Position numbers and translations under genes: made by a program. Positions 45,101-61,794 of a stretch of 64,000 nt of DNA are shown here, one piece after another. Under the pieces are notes generated by a model, which was not told where the DNA came from, did no database searches, and saw only the letters and a program-made list of their open reading frames with translations. Origin of the DNA: Uloborus plumipes (taxonomy: Eukaryota; Arthropoda; Arachnida; Araneae; Uloboridae); NCBI GenBank assembly GCA_038373865.1, contig JAXGGA010000498.1:124001-188000 (forward strand). Direction: 5' to 3'. Positions within the stretch are counted from its first letter, which is position 1. The number at the start of each line of letters is the position of its first letter.

Positions 45101-46338
45101 TTGTTAAATCAAGAATGAACTTATGATTCCTGGTTTTTATTTAGTAAATTACTATTAGTTTAATTGCATTGAAAATAAATATATTCCCTTGAAAATCTGT
45201 CTTTCAATTTTCTGTCTTGCAATCTAAGGCCACTCTTAGGAAAGGAGAAATGAAAGAGGTTAGGAATAAAGGATAACATTTTGTTTTACTTTTCCAATTA
45301 AATGAAAACTCTCTAATGGAGAAATTGGATAATGCTCATTTGCTAAAGCAGCATATACGTTTTACTAAGAAATTACAGTTCCAAGGTAATGAGGTCAAAC
45401 AATTAAAAATAAGGAAACTAACAATTTTCTCCATTAAAATAAACTTGTTCCACAATTGTCAAATTAAAAACATTTTATCATACCCTACGTAGTACATTTT
45501 TATACTTTTTGACTGTTTCAAACACAAACTAATATTAAATAATATATTCTCTAGGACAGTAAAATCGTTGTTTTTAAATGAAGCTAAAAATGTTGCAAAC
45601 GTTTTATTTAAGAAATATGTCCCATTTTTATACAGCAATGTTTTCTGATTAACTAAAATCAAGTCCAGTTGAATCAAAGTCGAGTTTATGCAATGGTTGC
45701 TTTTCGGGAATGCGTATGTGCCCAAAACTGCTTTGGACTGATTTGACCTACGTACACGGGAGCATCTGTCTTTTTTTGGGTGTGACAGCTATTTCAACAG
45801 ACTTATATGGAGCTTTAGTAAATATATCAGATTAAGCAATATACTGCTTTGGTCCTTGACAAGAAGACATTTTTTAACTTAAAAGACGTTGTTTATATTC
45901 GGAGCTGGTTTTTTATCGTTTTTTGGTTAACTTAATAGCACTGTTTGGGTCTAGTTGATACATTGCATTTGGATCAAGTTAATACGTGTAATAATACAAC
46001 TTCCAATTTCTTAACTACTTTTTCTTTCTCTAAAAATGCTTAGACCAAAAACCTCAGAGGAAGAAAATTCTTGTTGAAATAATTCAAATAACGTATTTAA
46101 GAAAAAATATCCATACATAAGCTTGTATTAGCTGTAAATAAGACTTACGTGTATCATCTAACTTGAATTTATACATTACACACACAAAGGTTTTATAAAA
46201 ACCATTCTTAAAAAACAATACTTCACTTCTTATTGTGCCTAATTACATCATCATGTCAGCTTACTCACTTGTGTATAAATTTAACCCACGTTGGTACAAA
46301 ATTGTGTATTTGAGGAAAAAAGAAATTTAATGATACAT
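42145..46338. other. Unannotated interval
   Basis: 4.2 kb without supported features. An ATG-less plus-strand frame at about 43160-43345 (includes LAEDRGLSALCDKYAHSS and SFACDSANVIS) has protein-like composition but no recognised homology. Other frames (44158-44361, 45459-45725) are AT-driven. Confidence 0.45.
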
Positions 46339-46459
<121 letters not shown>

Positions 46460-47110
46460 CAGGGTGTCCACTCCAATCGTGGACCAATAGCTAATTTCTA
46501 AACCGTTAGAGATAAGCATATAGTTTATTTAGGAAAAAATCTCCAAATTATGAAAGGAATTTTGGGTCTATTCAATGTTTTTCAAAAAATCAAATTTTGA
46601 AAGGGTTACGAAATTTAAATTTTTATACAGCCCCCCAGTTCTATCAATCATATTTAGTAAAACATTCTTGACACTGTAACGTTTAAAACTAAAAAAAAAT
46701 CACTCTTCTACCACAAAAATTGACCGAGTTATGACGTTTTGAAAAATCAAGATTTTGCATTGTTTCATGACGTCATCGAGAGATCGCTGAAGGGACCGTA
46801 TGCGAAATCCTTCAAAATCTTGATTTTTCAAAACGTCATAACTCGGTCAATTTTTGTGGTAGAAGAGTGATTTTTTTTAAGTTTTAAACGTTACAGTGTC
46901 AAGAATGTTTTACTAAATATGATTGATAGGACTGGGGGGCTGTATAAAAATTTAAATTTCGTAACTTTTTCAAAATTTGATTTTTTGAAAAACATTGAAT
47001 AGACCCAAAATTCCTTTCGTAATTTAGATATTTTTTCCTAAATGAACTATATGCTTATCTCTAACGGTTTAGAAATTAGCTATTGGTCCACGATTGGAGT
47101 GGACACCCTG
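46460..47110. mobile_element. 651 bp near-perfect palindromic (foldback) element
   Basis: The left arm 46460-46757 and right arm 46813-47110 are both exactly 298 bases and are reverse complements with few mismatches (for example TTATGAAAGGAATT against AATTCCTTTCGTAA). The ends read CAGGGTGTCCACTCC and GGAGTGGACACCCTG. The 55-base loop contains the palindrome TGACGTCA (46768-46775). TA repeats flank both sides, so a TA duplication would be invisible. Non-coding. The CAGGGTGTCC end type is common among arthropod elements; the superfamily is not established here. Confidence 0.88.
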
Positions 47111-49986
<2,876 letters not shown>

Positions 49987-50680
49987 GCAATTTCAAGGAT
50001 TTACGCTGCAGCCTGACTTGAAAAATTCTGAAAAATGTTCAATCATTTTTATCGATACTTTGAATGAGATTAAACTTAAAGAAAATAAAATTTCCTACAA
50101 AATGAGATCAAAATAAGGCTTCTAGGATCAATAGTTTTGGTTTTACAGCGGAAAAACTACGATTTTTGGCTAAAAATCGCTGTTTTTCGTAACTTTACCC
50201 ACTTTGAAACACGTGTTAATATTATCCGATTAAGCTAAAACTTTTCGAATCTCATTTTCTAGTCTATTGGCACATTTTAGGGGGGTGCCTCAAAAGATTA
50301 GTTGAAAAAAAATTTCCCATGTTACTTGCAATTTCGAGGATTTACGCTGCAGCCTGACTCGTTAAAATTTTGAAAAATATTCAATCCTTTTTTTGAAACT
50401 TTAAAAAGATTAGACTTAAACAAAATAAAATTTCCTACAAAATGAGACAAAAATAAAGCTTCTAGGATCAGTAGTTTTGGTTTTACAGAGTAAAAACTAC
50501 GATTTTTGGCTAAAAATCGCTGTTTTCTTAACTTTACCCTCTTTGAGGCACGTTTCAATATTATCCGATTAAGCTAAAACTTTGCAAATCTCATTTTCTT
50601 GCCCATTGACACATTTTAGGGGGGTGCCGCAAAAGATTAGTTGAAATTATTTTCCCCATGTTACTTGTGACCACCCTAGT
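49987..50680. repeat. Tandem duplication, ~342 bp unit
   Basis: Copies start at GCAATTTCAAGGATTTACGC (49987) and GCAATTTCGAGGATTTACGC (50329). Both contain GCTTCTAGGATCA, TTTTTGGCTAAAAATCGCTG, ATTATCCGATTAAGCTAAAA and CACATTTTAGGGGGGTGCC. After copy 2 the sequence ends TGACCACCCTAGTG (reverse complement CACTAGGGTGGTCA), which looks like a transposon terminus, but I see no left partner. Confidence 0.85.
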
Positions 50681-53342
50681 GTGAAAACTAATTTATTCAT
50701 CACTCGCAAGTTTTAATGGGTCAAAATTTGAGTTTGCTGTAAGTTTTCAGATGAAAAAAAATGTCAGTATTTTCAACCTTATTTTTACGCAGCTTGTAAG
50801 CATCGTTCGAAATATAATGTAAATCTTAGTGAGGCAATTTCCAATTAAGTTTTTTATAAGGGTTTCCGGTGACAAAAAATTAAGATTGGAAACTCCAATG
50901 ATTTATTTTAACCAAAACGTTTCTTCGATAAAGACAGGGGTTTTTTTTTCATTTTTTTTTTAAATTTGTATTACCATTTGCAAAAAAGAATGAATATTTC
51001 TGAAAATAAATCATCATCAACTAAATTTAATATTTTTGGAAATTTATATATTCATTATTCCTATATTTTAAAAATATATCTAACTCCTTTCAATAATTAT
51101 TTCGCCGTGATTAATGAAGACTTGTCCACTTTTACATAAAATAAAAGTTCAATATGTTTACTTTTAAATCTTAATTCTAATAATAAAATTCCATTGAAAA
51201 CGCAAGTGATTTGATTGTGGAAATAATTCGCTCCTGAAAAAGTCTAACCGTAAAGACAATTTTTGAAGCATGTTTCAAGGAAGCTACCACACTGCTATTG
51301 CAAAGTGTGAAAAAAATTGTAAAAAAATGCTTAAGTTGTTTTCATATGTGTATGTTTTAGAGAAGAGATAAATATGAAGAATTAGATAAATATGTAAATT
51401 TAAAAAAAACAATTATTTTTCTATTAATATAAGGGCTTAATGATTTCGCTAACACATAACCCGAAGCAATGCTCTAAGCTTAAAAAATTGGTCAAGACTG
51501 TTGATTTTTGATCAAGGAAATGCTTCTTTTTTAAACATGACTTTATTTTCTCTTTTTATCCTTTCCTTTTCTATAAAACATTGGTGTAATAAAACTTTAT
51601 TTTTTGAATAAGAAATTAAGCCGATTTTCAGTTACAGTCGCTCAAGAGTTTAATGGGCTAATATTATAAAAAGAAAAGAGTAGGTACGTTCATGTGAACA
51701 GTTAGAAAGACTCATTTTTTTAATGTAACACTAACAAAATGACTTTTTTAATAAAACACTAACATATGTCACAAACTCTGCAAAAATAAAAGTCTTTTTT
51801 TTCTTTAATGTCTAAACAAGGGAAACACATGCTTTACCTATAAAACACTAACATACGTCACAAACTCTGAAAAAAATAATTAAAATTTCATTTTTTAAAA
51901 TGGTTTGTTATATATTCTTATACGATGGGCAACATGATAAATGAATACTGTATTATTATTAAAATATACATCTCACAAATGGCTTTCTTTAAAAAGAACC
52001 AGCTCATATACACATCATAAATTTATAGTTTTTACATATTAATTATTACATGGCGCTTCTTTCATCACACCTAACATTTTCATAAGAACGTTTTACAATA
52101 TGGAATTTATCCTCTCGGTTTGAACATTTCAACTTCTTTTCTGCCTCTTTCTTTTGCTTCAAAAACGCCCCAAAAATATGTTTTATATGCAATTTAACAA
52201 ACTTTTGAGAATATTTATATTTTTCAATAAAAACGTTTTTGTTTTAATTAGGTAGAATCACTTTAGTCTGCAATTTATAATCAAAAATACATTGTTTAAT
52301 CATTGCGGAGTAAAATTTAAGCGTTTTTAAAATACATGATCAATATTAATCTGTGTGTTTGTATGTTTATGTGCAACATTGACTTAATGAATCTTCTAGC
52401 GATTGGGAGAATAACATCTCCTTCCACAGAAAATTTTCGTTTCAAGACTTGCAGGCGGAAATCATTTTTACAATTTCCTCATCGTAATAAATTAAACAAT
52501 TTCTTTCAATAAGTGCGCTAGTGCCTAATCAATATAACGCATTAAAAGAGTTCAATGAATGCTCAGTTTTATAAATAGTCTTTCTCGTTTAAATAAAAGT
52601 CATCAACTGTAAATGAATGTATTTTTGGAAACTAGGAATTATTTTAATGGTTATTTTAGTGTCAGAGAATGAGTTATTATTTTTTTAATTTCTCCATTTG
52701 GTAGTAACTGAAAAATTCTGCTGTTGAAGTCACACAATTTTTAATTTGAATTTGAACTAGTATTTAACACGAAAGCTTTCTAATCTAATAAAATTAAACT
52801 CAATTGCATGACTTTTTGGATATTGATTATTAAGTTTGCTGAGACCGTAAATACCGGCTACTTTGGTGTTAGAGTACCTTCTTTGGCCTTAATTTAAGAA
52901 AAAAGAAAAAAAATCTTTTGTACTAAGCAGTTTTTATATTACTTGCCGCTTGAAAGAAGCAGCCCACACTGGCATATATGAAGCAGTTTGATAGCTCTCC
53001 ACAAGGAGAATTATTAGTGGTTTGTACACTTAGTTCTGTCACGTCTCATTACAGCCTTTTAAACATTTTCATGAGGAGACATTTCTGCAGCTGCAAAGAG
53101 TGTGTTAAGTACATATTTATAAATATGTCTTAATTTCTGTTGCTGTTTTGTCGTATCCATGGATAGACCAAAGAAAGAAATATGTCTCTTGATTCCATCA
53201 ACATTTTTCTATTGCCGCCTCCTGTAATGCTGCATCAGGAGTGTACAAGATCTGTACGATGTCCCTGAGTGGAACAATCTCGATCTTTAGGAGGTTTGCA
53301 GTTGCTGCTGGACATGCTAGGATGTGGTTAGGCTTGAGTTGT
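50681..53342. other. Unannotated interval
   Basis: No gene. A 30-base sequence (AACACTAACATATGTCACAA and flanks) occurs at about 51752 and again at 51840 with one change. Minus-strand frame 53198-53410 and plus-strand frame 53241-53435 overlap the MITE copy and are unsupported. Confidence 0.45.
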
Positions 53343-53425
53343 AACTGTAAAAGTGCATTTTTTAGTTTTAAAATGGAATTCCTGCTGCCAGTATTATACA
53401 GTAAAAACAAGTTTTTTTTTTGCAG
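53343..53425 (+). mobile_element. TA-target MITE, diverged copy
   Basis: It shares GCTGCCAGTATTATACAGTA, AAAACAAG and TTTTTGCAGTGCA with the intact copy at 53727. The left end (ACTGTAAAAGTGCATTTTTT) is degraded. Confidence 0.65.
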
Positions 53426-53438
53426 TGCAGAGTAACCA

Positions 53439-53591
<153 letters not shown>

Positions 53592-53726
53592 AAAAACATG
53601 GGAAGCTGTGGGTTGTAAATTAAAACACTCTTGAAGATGCGATTGTGCTAACATATCAGCTATGATGAAAAATTAAAAAAAGAAAAAAAAAAATAACAAA
53701 AGAAGCTGTTACGGAAAAAAAACCTA

Positions 53727-53819
53727 CACTGCAAAAAATATAGTGCTGTTTTTAGTTTGAAACTGGAGCTGCGGCTGCCAGTATTATACTGTAAAAACAA
53801 CTGCTTATTTTTTGCAGTG
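53727..53819 (+). mobile_element. 93 bp TA-flanked MITE (Tc1/mariner type)
   Basis: The perfect terminal inverted repeat CACTGCAAAAAATA / TATTTTTTGCAGTG is flanked by TA on both sides (53725-53726, 53820-53821). The size and TA duplication fit a Tc1/mariner-mobilised MITE. Two diverged relatives lie at 14388-14494 and 53343-53425. Confidence 0.85.
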
Positions 53820-56544
53820 TATGTAACAGTTTTTGTTTAATGCTTAACATAAATTCTAGAAAGAAAAATGAAAAAAAGTTATCATGAAATCCAAATCAAA
53901 CGCACATCGTAATTCCTGTTACTGCATTTTTTCTACGCACTCTTTTTTTTAACTTTTTCTACTTATTTATTTCATACGGAGAAATAAATTCTCTACGCTT
54001 ACAGTTTAATTTTTCGAATTGAGAGGATGTATTTTTTTAGCGACACTAAAGCTTCTCAGGCAAAATCATTTCTTTAAGAGCAGATTATGTTGTTCTTTTC
54101 AAAGGAAAAACGATAGCCAATTAAGTGTTTTGTTTAACAGTATCTATTTCTTTTGATGTTCAGCTTAAAAAAAATGCTTGTTTTAACAAGCTGAAAATTT
54201 CAGTGTTTAACAATTTGCATATTGATTAGTAATTTACGTTTGCTACGAAATATTTTAAGTAATATATTGATTGGAAGTAAAACACGTGATTGGATAAACT
54301 TAATAATTGAATCATTTATGATCATGAATCTTAATAATTGAATCTGAAAAAAAAATGCTCAAAATAGGCTCAAATAATGCAGAGTTAAGATAATAAAAGT
54401 TTGAAGCGAAAACAAAAAGTGTCAAAAATACAAAGTCTAACTTTATATACGGATCCTAGATCCCCAAACCTATATTTAAGGGGGGGGGGATCTACATAAA
54501 AAAATTTCAATACAAAAAGTTTGAAATACTAGCTACTAAAACTCTAACAGATGTTCGAGTTTTAAGGTTCCGTGCAGAAAGTAAGATCGGAACATTTTCG
54601 TTATCGGAACCCTTTCAATAGAATGACATGTTGGTAAAGCAATAAAAACGAAAATATTTATATTTTTCATTGTGATTGAAAAATAAATGCAAATGTTATA
54701 CTACAATCTGAAAAAGCACCCTATAAACACTTGCACAATTTGAAAAACCACGCTATGTCTAAAAAAGTATTTTTAAACATTTATTTGCTGCTATATTTCC
54801 CCGTAAAAGATGTTAATGACAGGGAGTGTAAAAGAGCTGTTAGTAGCAAAACTCTGCGTTTTGTATATCGATGAATATTGGTCGTAGTATATCAAACTTT
54901 TTCGTTCGAATTGCTTTTGTTTTTTTTTTAATGCACTTGATTATCCTAAATATAAGTTAGGGGAGTTAGATCTCACATGTTTTTACTAATTTTTTTCGCT
55001 ACAAACTTTTAATATCTTAACGCTGCAGTTTACTTTGAGCATTTTTGTTATTGCAAGTATGCATCTAGTACAAACGATTGCTAAAATAATGGTATTTCAG
55101 GTTTAACGGGAACACTCTGTATACGTGTGTGTATATGGGCGGGCCGACTATAAGATAACTATAAGTGAGTAAAACATTTAAGAACATTAAACGACATAGA
55201 AACAAAAGTGAGTTATTAACAGTGTATACATAATACTACTTTTCATACATCAAGCAAACTTTAACAATATAACTAACCAGATCTTGCTGTGGCTCATTCT
55301 ATATTTAGATCATTAACATATGAAAATAAAGTAGTCGTAAAGTATTTAATTACTCAAGCAAAATCAATTCATTAACCAAAGTCAGCGAAACATAACTACA
55401 AACATACAATCAAGTACAGAGAACTTGAACATCAGTATCAGTTAGACATCAACTGAAACACAAACCTCATAAACATATGATAAATATTTATAAAAATGCC
55501 AAGTATTGTTGAATATTTAGTAACCTATGCTAAAAAGCATTTTCCTAATAAAAAGGAGTCAGCTATTTTTATATCTATCTTCAATGGAAAACACTATCAT
55601 CAATAATAGCTATTGTTAGACACAAAATCAGCTCATAATCCGTTTGATTTAAACTAGGTAAACTTATAAGCCGAAAATCAGTTTATGGTAATTAAACACG
55701 AACTAGAACATGAAACATTCAAATTACTTCTGGTAAGAACATATGGTCGTTATTTCGAGTGTAAAGCCAACTCATTAGCAGCTGAAATTATTTAGAAGAC
55801 GAATTGTGTCGCGTGCGTTAACTGTTCTGATAGAATGGAATTCATGCAATGAGATTCAAAGGAAAATTTCGGTTAGAAGTGATTTAGAACACCTGAAAAC
55901 ACCACCCAAATGCATAAAGAAAATCATTAGTGCGGAAATAAATAAATCAGAAAACGGGAAAAATATATCAGTATAAATACGAAAAGTTTTTTCTCTCTAC
56001 TTTCAACCGCTCAATAATTTTAAAATTAGCTTCAAAAATAACAAATTGCTATTTATTAAAAGACTCCACTTGCTTTTTATAATATTGCAAATTTTCTTTC
56101 TGTATAATAGAGTAAAAAAATCATTTTTTAACCTTGCCAGGTGAGGATAGCGCTTGGTATACTAGTTTTTTTTTTTTTTTTAAGTATGAGTTACTAGTCA
56201 ATTTGAAGTGGCCTGAAAGAGAATGGCTCGAAGTATTCATAACTTACTATACGTAGAATCATTTGATGTCAACTCTATGTTAGGCACTACATTCAACACA
56301 CTGAAAATATGCTTATAGTTTAATCTGAACGCTTAAGCATTTTATAATTCTCTCCTGAAAAACTTTGATTTAAGGTTCTATGCATTTTCTAGATATTGAA
56401 AAAATGAAGACTTTGTTTTGTGAAATAGATTTCACGTAAGTTTCAAACAGTCACCAGTTTTTGTAGCGGAATTAACAATACCTTCTAGGCGTGTACAATT
56501 ATATTATCCATAGAATTCATCCATAGACAATTTTTCATTAGAAA
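53820..56544. other. Unannotated interval
   Basis: No gene. At about 55107-55123 GGGAACACTCTGTATAC reads, in reverse, like a variant of the ACAGGGTGTCC end of the 46.5 kb palindrome, suggesting one decayed element end there. A G10 run at 54481 has no partner. Confidence 0.5.
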
Positions 56545-57943
56545 CTAGCTGCGTGGCCCGGCGTTGCACGGGCTGTAATGTAGTGAAGGCAGTTTCAGAA
56601 AACTACTCACCGCCAAGGCGGCTCGCCTTTAAAGTAGCGAGGAAAGTTTCAACAAACTACTCGCCACCAAGGCTGCTCGCCTTTAAAGTAATGAGGAAAG
56701 TTTAAACAGTCTACTCGCAGTCAAGGCGGCTCGCCTTTACAGTCGCGAGAAAAGTTTCAATGAACTACTCGCCGCCAAGACGGCTCGCCTTTAAAGTACC
56801 AAGGAACAGTTTAACAAACTACTCCCCGCTAAAGCGGCTCGCTAAAATGCTTTCCTGCATCAAAGAATCAATCGAATTATTTGCAAATGCTTCCTCAAAA
56901 ATAAAGACAGTGTCAAGTAGCGCATACTTAGCACTCTCCCTAAATAACAAATAAAATTCCTTTCCAAAAACAATTATTTCCAAACCGCTTTCTTCCTGTA
57001 AAATAATGTCTTAGAATTTTAAATAGTTCAATAATTTAATTAACGTTCTAATTCAAAATGGCAACGGCAAGAAAAAAATATCTTGGAATTTTAAATAGTT
57101 CAATTTAATTAACGTTTTAATTTGAAATCACAACGGAAATAAATAAATATCTTGGAATTTAAAATAGTTCAATAATTTAATTAACGTTTCAATTAAAAAT
57201 GGCAACGGTAAGAAATTAATGTCTTGGAATTCTAAATAGTGCAATAATTTAATTAACGTTTTTATTCAAAATGGCAACGGTAAGAAATAATGTCTGAGAA
57301 TTTTAAATAGTTCAATAATTTAATTAACGTTCTAGTTCAAAATGGCAACGGCAAGAAAAAAATATCTTGGAATTTTAAATCGTTCAATAATTTAATTAAC
57401 GTTTTAATTCAAAATGGCAATGGTAAGAAATAAAAGTCTTGGAATTTTAAATAGTGCAATAATTTAATTAACGTTTTAATTCTAAATGGCAACGGTAAGA
57501 AATAAAAGTCTTGGAATTTTAAATAGTTCAACCATTTAATTAACGCTTTAATTTAAAATGGCAACGGAAAGAAACAAAAGTCTTGGAATTTTAAATAGTT
57601 CAATAATTTAATTAACGCTTTAATTTAAAATAGGTACGGAAAGATACAAAAGCTTTGGAATTTTAAATAGTTCAATAATTTAATTAACGCTTTAATTTAA
57701 AATGGCAACGGAAAGAAATAAATGGCTTGGAATTTTAAAAGTGCAAAGAATTTAATTAACGTTTTAGTTAATATCTCAGCTAATTAACGTCGTACAATTA
57801 CGCGGTTGGTCTTATTGTCTTCCTTAGAAAATTTCAAATCGAATGGTATTATGTTTGATTCTTTACGCTCAGCGGTTTTTGAGGAGTTCAAGCTTCAGAC
57901 GGACAGACAGACAGACAGACGCGGACAGATTTTAATAGTAGTA
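56545..57943 (-). mobile_element. Non-autonomous Helitron, copy 3 (reverse orientation)
   Basis: On the minus strand it begins TACTACTATTAAAATCTG (57943), has a short CTGT run, GAAGCTTGAACTCCTCAAAA, about nine to ten AT-rich minisatellite units (57000-57760) and GC-rich units around CGAGCCGCCTTGGCGG (56590-56850). It ends CCCGTGCAACGCCGGG...CTAG (56545). Structure and sequence match copies 1 and 2. A 64-codon frame at 56760 translates the GC-rich units only. Confidence 0.78.
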
Positions 57944-60410
57944 ATATTTTTCATTTCAAAAGTTTTATTACTATTAGGGGCCACACTATCTCATTGATGA
58001 AAGGAACCAATGATACCAACGCACATATTTATGGGCTCTAAGTGGTTTTAATTTTAAGCTATACATTAAAGATTATTCAATATTAATGATTTTTTTAACT
58101 AACCTAGAAAGACTTCTTTGAAAAATGCTGCTTGAACTCCTTCAAAAATGTTTTCCGAAAAATGTATTTGACATAAATTCTATGAGCCGGAATAAGTTAC
58201 ATGAAGCGTAAATAGATGCAAAACGAATCACTGTGCTGAGATGTGATATGATTAATCTATGCATTGCAGTTTTTACGCGATAAAGTAGTATAAAGGCAGT
58301 ATAAAATTTCGGTTAGAAATGATTTAGGACACCTTTTATTTTTAGGAGGGTGATCAAATTACCCCAGGGTTCACTTACCCTAACTAACATTATTTCTAGT
58401 AATTTCATAACGTCTTTTAAAAAGAAGGATGTTATTTCATTTAAATAACAATCCCCATTCAGAAGAGGTTAAGGAATGAAGTAATAAACTTTTAGTTGCA
58501 TTCCATTCAAAGATTGAGCTTGAAATGTATATATATTTTAACAATCACGTCCCACATTAAACGGTTTTCAAGACACAGCAGTACAAGATTTTTTTCTTTT
58601 TACTTTTAACTTTTTGTTTTCTTTAACTTTGAAACACACAACAAAGCTTACTGGAAACACATTATTCAGAATTAAAACATTAAGAAGCTTAAAAAAGGCA
58701 TTTTTTCGTGCAGAAGCTACACTTCTGTACACATGCATTTTACAAATTACAAATCATGCTTGACGGAATCAGCAATACCGCTTTGAGGGCTAATTACCTC
58801 TCATTAATTTATGATAATTTATGTGCATATTAAAATACAGAAGCAGTTAACAGACACACTATTGCTAATGCGAAAGGAAGTCATTACGCTTTTAACAGTA
58901 ATGATAGTTCCCCTGCGAGAACGTTACAATGAAGGAATACAAAATTTCAATTGTTAAAACAGGGAGAATAATATATTGCGACTAAAAAAGCTTTGATATT
59001 GAAATAAGTCATAACGGTTTCGGAAAGAATTTTGCCTGGCGTTAAAGATGTCGAGTTAAAATACTTTATTTTGTGTTCTTTGAATGTTTAAAATAGGTGT
59101 AAGCGGCACATTAGAAACGTTTCCTAAATCACTGCTTAAGGTGTATTTAGATTCTTCAAATCAGTAACAAAAGAATGTTTATCAACTGACTGCGAAACTA
59201 CTCTTCTCACTGTTGATTCTGATACAAAATTAAAGTAATGAAATGATCGTATATTGCTGAAAAAATAATGAAAAATACTTATAATATATTTAATCTAAAT
59301 GTAATTAAACTAATATATGTTTGAAATTAATAATGACATTATCTAAATTTCCAGTTGTTGCTACAGAAAATTTTGTGTCAGATAAAATGGTACTTTCATG
59401 TTAGTTGGTACCGGATACGTTGAATTACGCCCTAGTTTGATGTTTTTGGGGTAAATGTATTTAACGTTCTGAATTTTAATGCATGGAAATTAATATGCGT
59501 TTATAGCGTAAGTTTCGATATTTTCATTTTTCTTAGTCAATGCGTAAGTACTGGAATATCTATAAAAAGTTTTTCAATGTAACATGTAAAGTTAACAGTA
59601 GTTGCTTCATCAATGCTATGCTGTTTCATAGAAAAAAAAAACAATAGCAGAGTTGAATTAATAACTTATGCTACAACTTATATAGTTTATTTTCATTCAA
59701 AGTGCATCAGCCGTTTAAAAACTAAGTACAAGCTTAATTACAAGTGGGAACACTTTAAACTAAAAATATGGTTATCCAACAAAGTATGAGCTAACGTGCT
59801 AACCTTGAAGTTTAAGGGAAAACCTAACGATTCAGCTTTGAAAACTTAGTACATAAGTATTCATTTTAGTAACCACTCTTCATTCATTCCATTTAGTTTG
59901 GAAAATGTTGATATATAAGATAAATTTAATTCAAAATTCAAATCACAGTTATATTTAAGGATGTTACAATACGACATCTCAAGTCAAAAATTTGAAAAGC
60001 TATCAAATTATATTTAGTTCAGCTCTCAATCTATTCGCATTGGTGTGACATTTTTGCACATATATTTGCACTTTTTTCCTGCGATTTCATACTTTAAGTT
60101 TTATATATTTGAATGTGGGGAACCATTTTGCACCATAATATAAAGCATTAACCTTAAAAAAAAGTACAAAAATTAATGATTTGTTCGTGTATCTGGTATG
60201 ACTGATAAAAAATGTGTTCAGTGTGTCCATATTTTTCATCATCATCGTCATAACAGCTGGCTCTCCAGTCCATACTCCTGCATAGTTATCTAAAATGAAC
60301 TGCATTGAAAACTTTCAAACCAGCTCTATTATTTTCCGTTTTTATGAGCTGACCGGATCATCTCATCCAGTCCAGTTTAATATATTTTGAAATTTGAAAA
60401 TCTCTAAAGA
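57944..60410. other. Unannotated interval
   Basis: 2.5 kb with no supported gene, RNA gene or element end. Confidence 0.5.
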
Positions 60411-60795
60411 GGTCGGTCGGGTAGCATGGTGGTAAGGCGTTGGCCTCCTACGCCTTGGACTCTGGTTCTGAACTGCTATGATCAGTCAGCGAATTTTCGA
60501 GATGCAGAAGATCATCAGCACCCCTGTCGTATGATTGCAAGACAGGTAAATGATTCCTTGGAGAATCGTTCGATTTTGAATGCTCTCGGCAGTATTAAAT
60601 GCCCAGTGCAGTTTTATTCTACATTGAAGAGAGCCCAGATGCCTCCATCTGTCGAAACTTGAACGTTAAAAATATTTGTGCCGTTGACAACCATGCCTGA
60701 ATGGTGGCACGTAAAAATTTGGATGTCATATCGGGCTAGGTCTGAAAAAAGCTAAGGCCTCTTAAGCAGCCCCATAGGAAAGAAAATAGAAAGCA
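60411..60795 (+). mobile_element. tRNA-derived SINE
   Basis: A tRNA-like head contains an A-box-like TAGCATGGTGG (60422-60432), an anticodon-arm-like stem (GGCGT / ACGCC around 60436-60454) and a B-box-like GGTTCTGAAC (60474-60483), spaced as in RNA polymerase III internal promoters. The body of about 290 bases is GC-richer than its surroundings, includes a CCATGCCTGAATGGTGGC hairpin (about 60691-60708) and ends in an AAAG-type tail (GGAAAGAAAATAGAAAG). The 78-codon frame at 60426 is incidental. It is not a working tRNA: the acceptor and D/T stems do not pair well. Confidence 0.7.
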
Positions 60796-61759
60796 TCGCT
60801 AAGGAGTTTCTAGAGCTCAAAGTTGTATCTTCTTTTTGCCATTTTCTCGTGTTATCCATACCAACAAAACAGTTCGTAGCACTTATTTAAAAAATTCCAA
60901 ATATTCTCTCTGTTAATGGTCTTGTTTTAGACGCATGTGTTAATGCTGCTAATATTATGAGAATTTTAAACAGTAACGTTTTAGTTCTTATTTTAATTAG
61001 GTGGGCTTTAATTGGTTTGTACGACCAAATGAGGAGCGATTGGCGGCAATTATCGTCTCTCAGATTTCTGGGATGATTTTATATTAATATTCTGTTTTAG
61101 AGATCCCACGCAAATAAACTGTTAGCTCTTTCGAATCTGAGTTGCTCGATTTCTAAGAAATCCGCACGATTTAATAAATTTTCCTCCATTAAAAAAGTAT
61201 GAAGGAGTGTGCTCGTTCCTTTAAAATAACAATGAATCATTTTAAAATCTAATACTGTCCTCACAACCTCTTACTATTTCGGATTACCTTGCAGATTCAT
61301 GCTACTCCTTTGAAAGTAAAGCGATCCAAAATTTAATCTCCGTAGGCTTTAAGCTTTCTTTTACTTGTAACTCTTGGTTATAAGTAAGTTTAAAAGATGA
61401 TTCAAGAACTTTTGATCTTTCACTACTCACCGAAAAAGACACGATTTCTAAAATGAAGCGAAATGGATTACAATTGGTGAGATCGTTGTAAAGCAAAACG
61501 AAGTGTGTCTCTTAGCAATCCATTTTAAAGTAAAAATCAGAATAATGCGAATTTGTAAGCTGAAAATGTCGAAAAAAAAATAAATAAAAACCAAGAGCCA
61601 TAAAAGCCCCTTACAAAAAAGGCAATGCGTGTATCATGTAAAAGCACAGGCTTGTGACATACAACTAAAGTGGCATGTTGGAAACTTTTCTTGTCATTGC
61701 CAAAAGAAGCTTTGCAGCTTGAAAAAAAGTCCTTATCCTGACCAACATCCGTAGTTCAG

Positions 61760-61794
<35 letters not shown>

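Noticed and set aside
60411..60490. Functional tRNA gene
   Set aside because: The A and B boxes and an anticodon-like arm are visible, but the acceptor, D and T stems do not pair properly and a SINE body follows.
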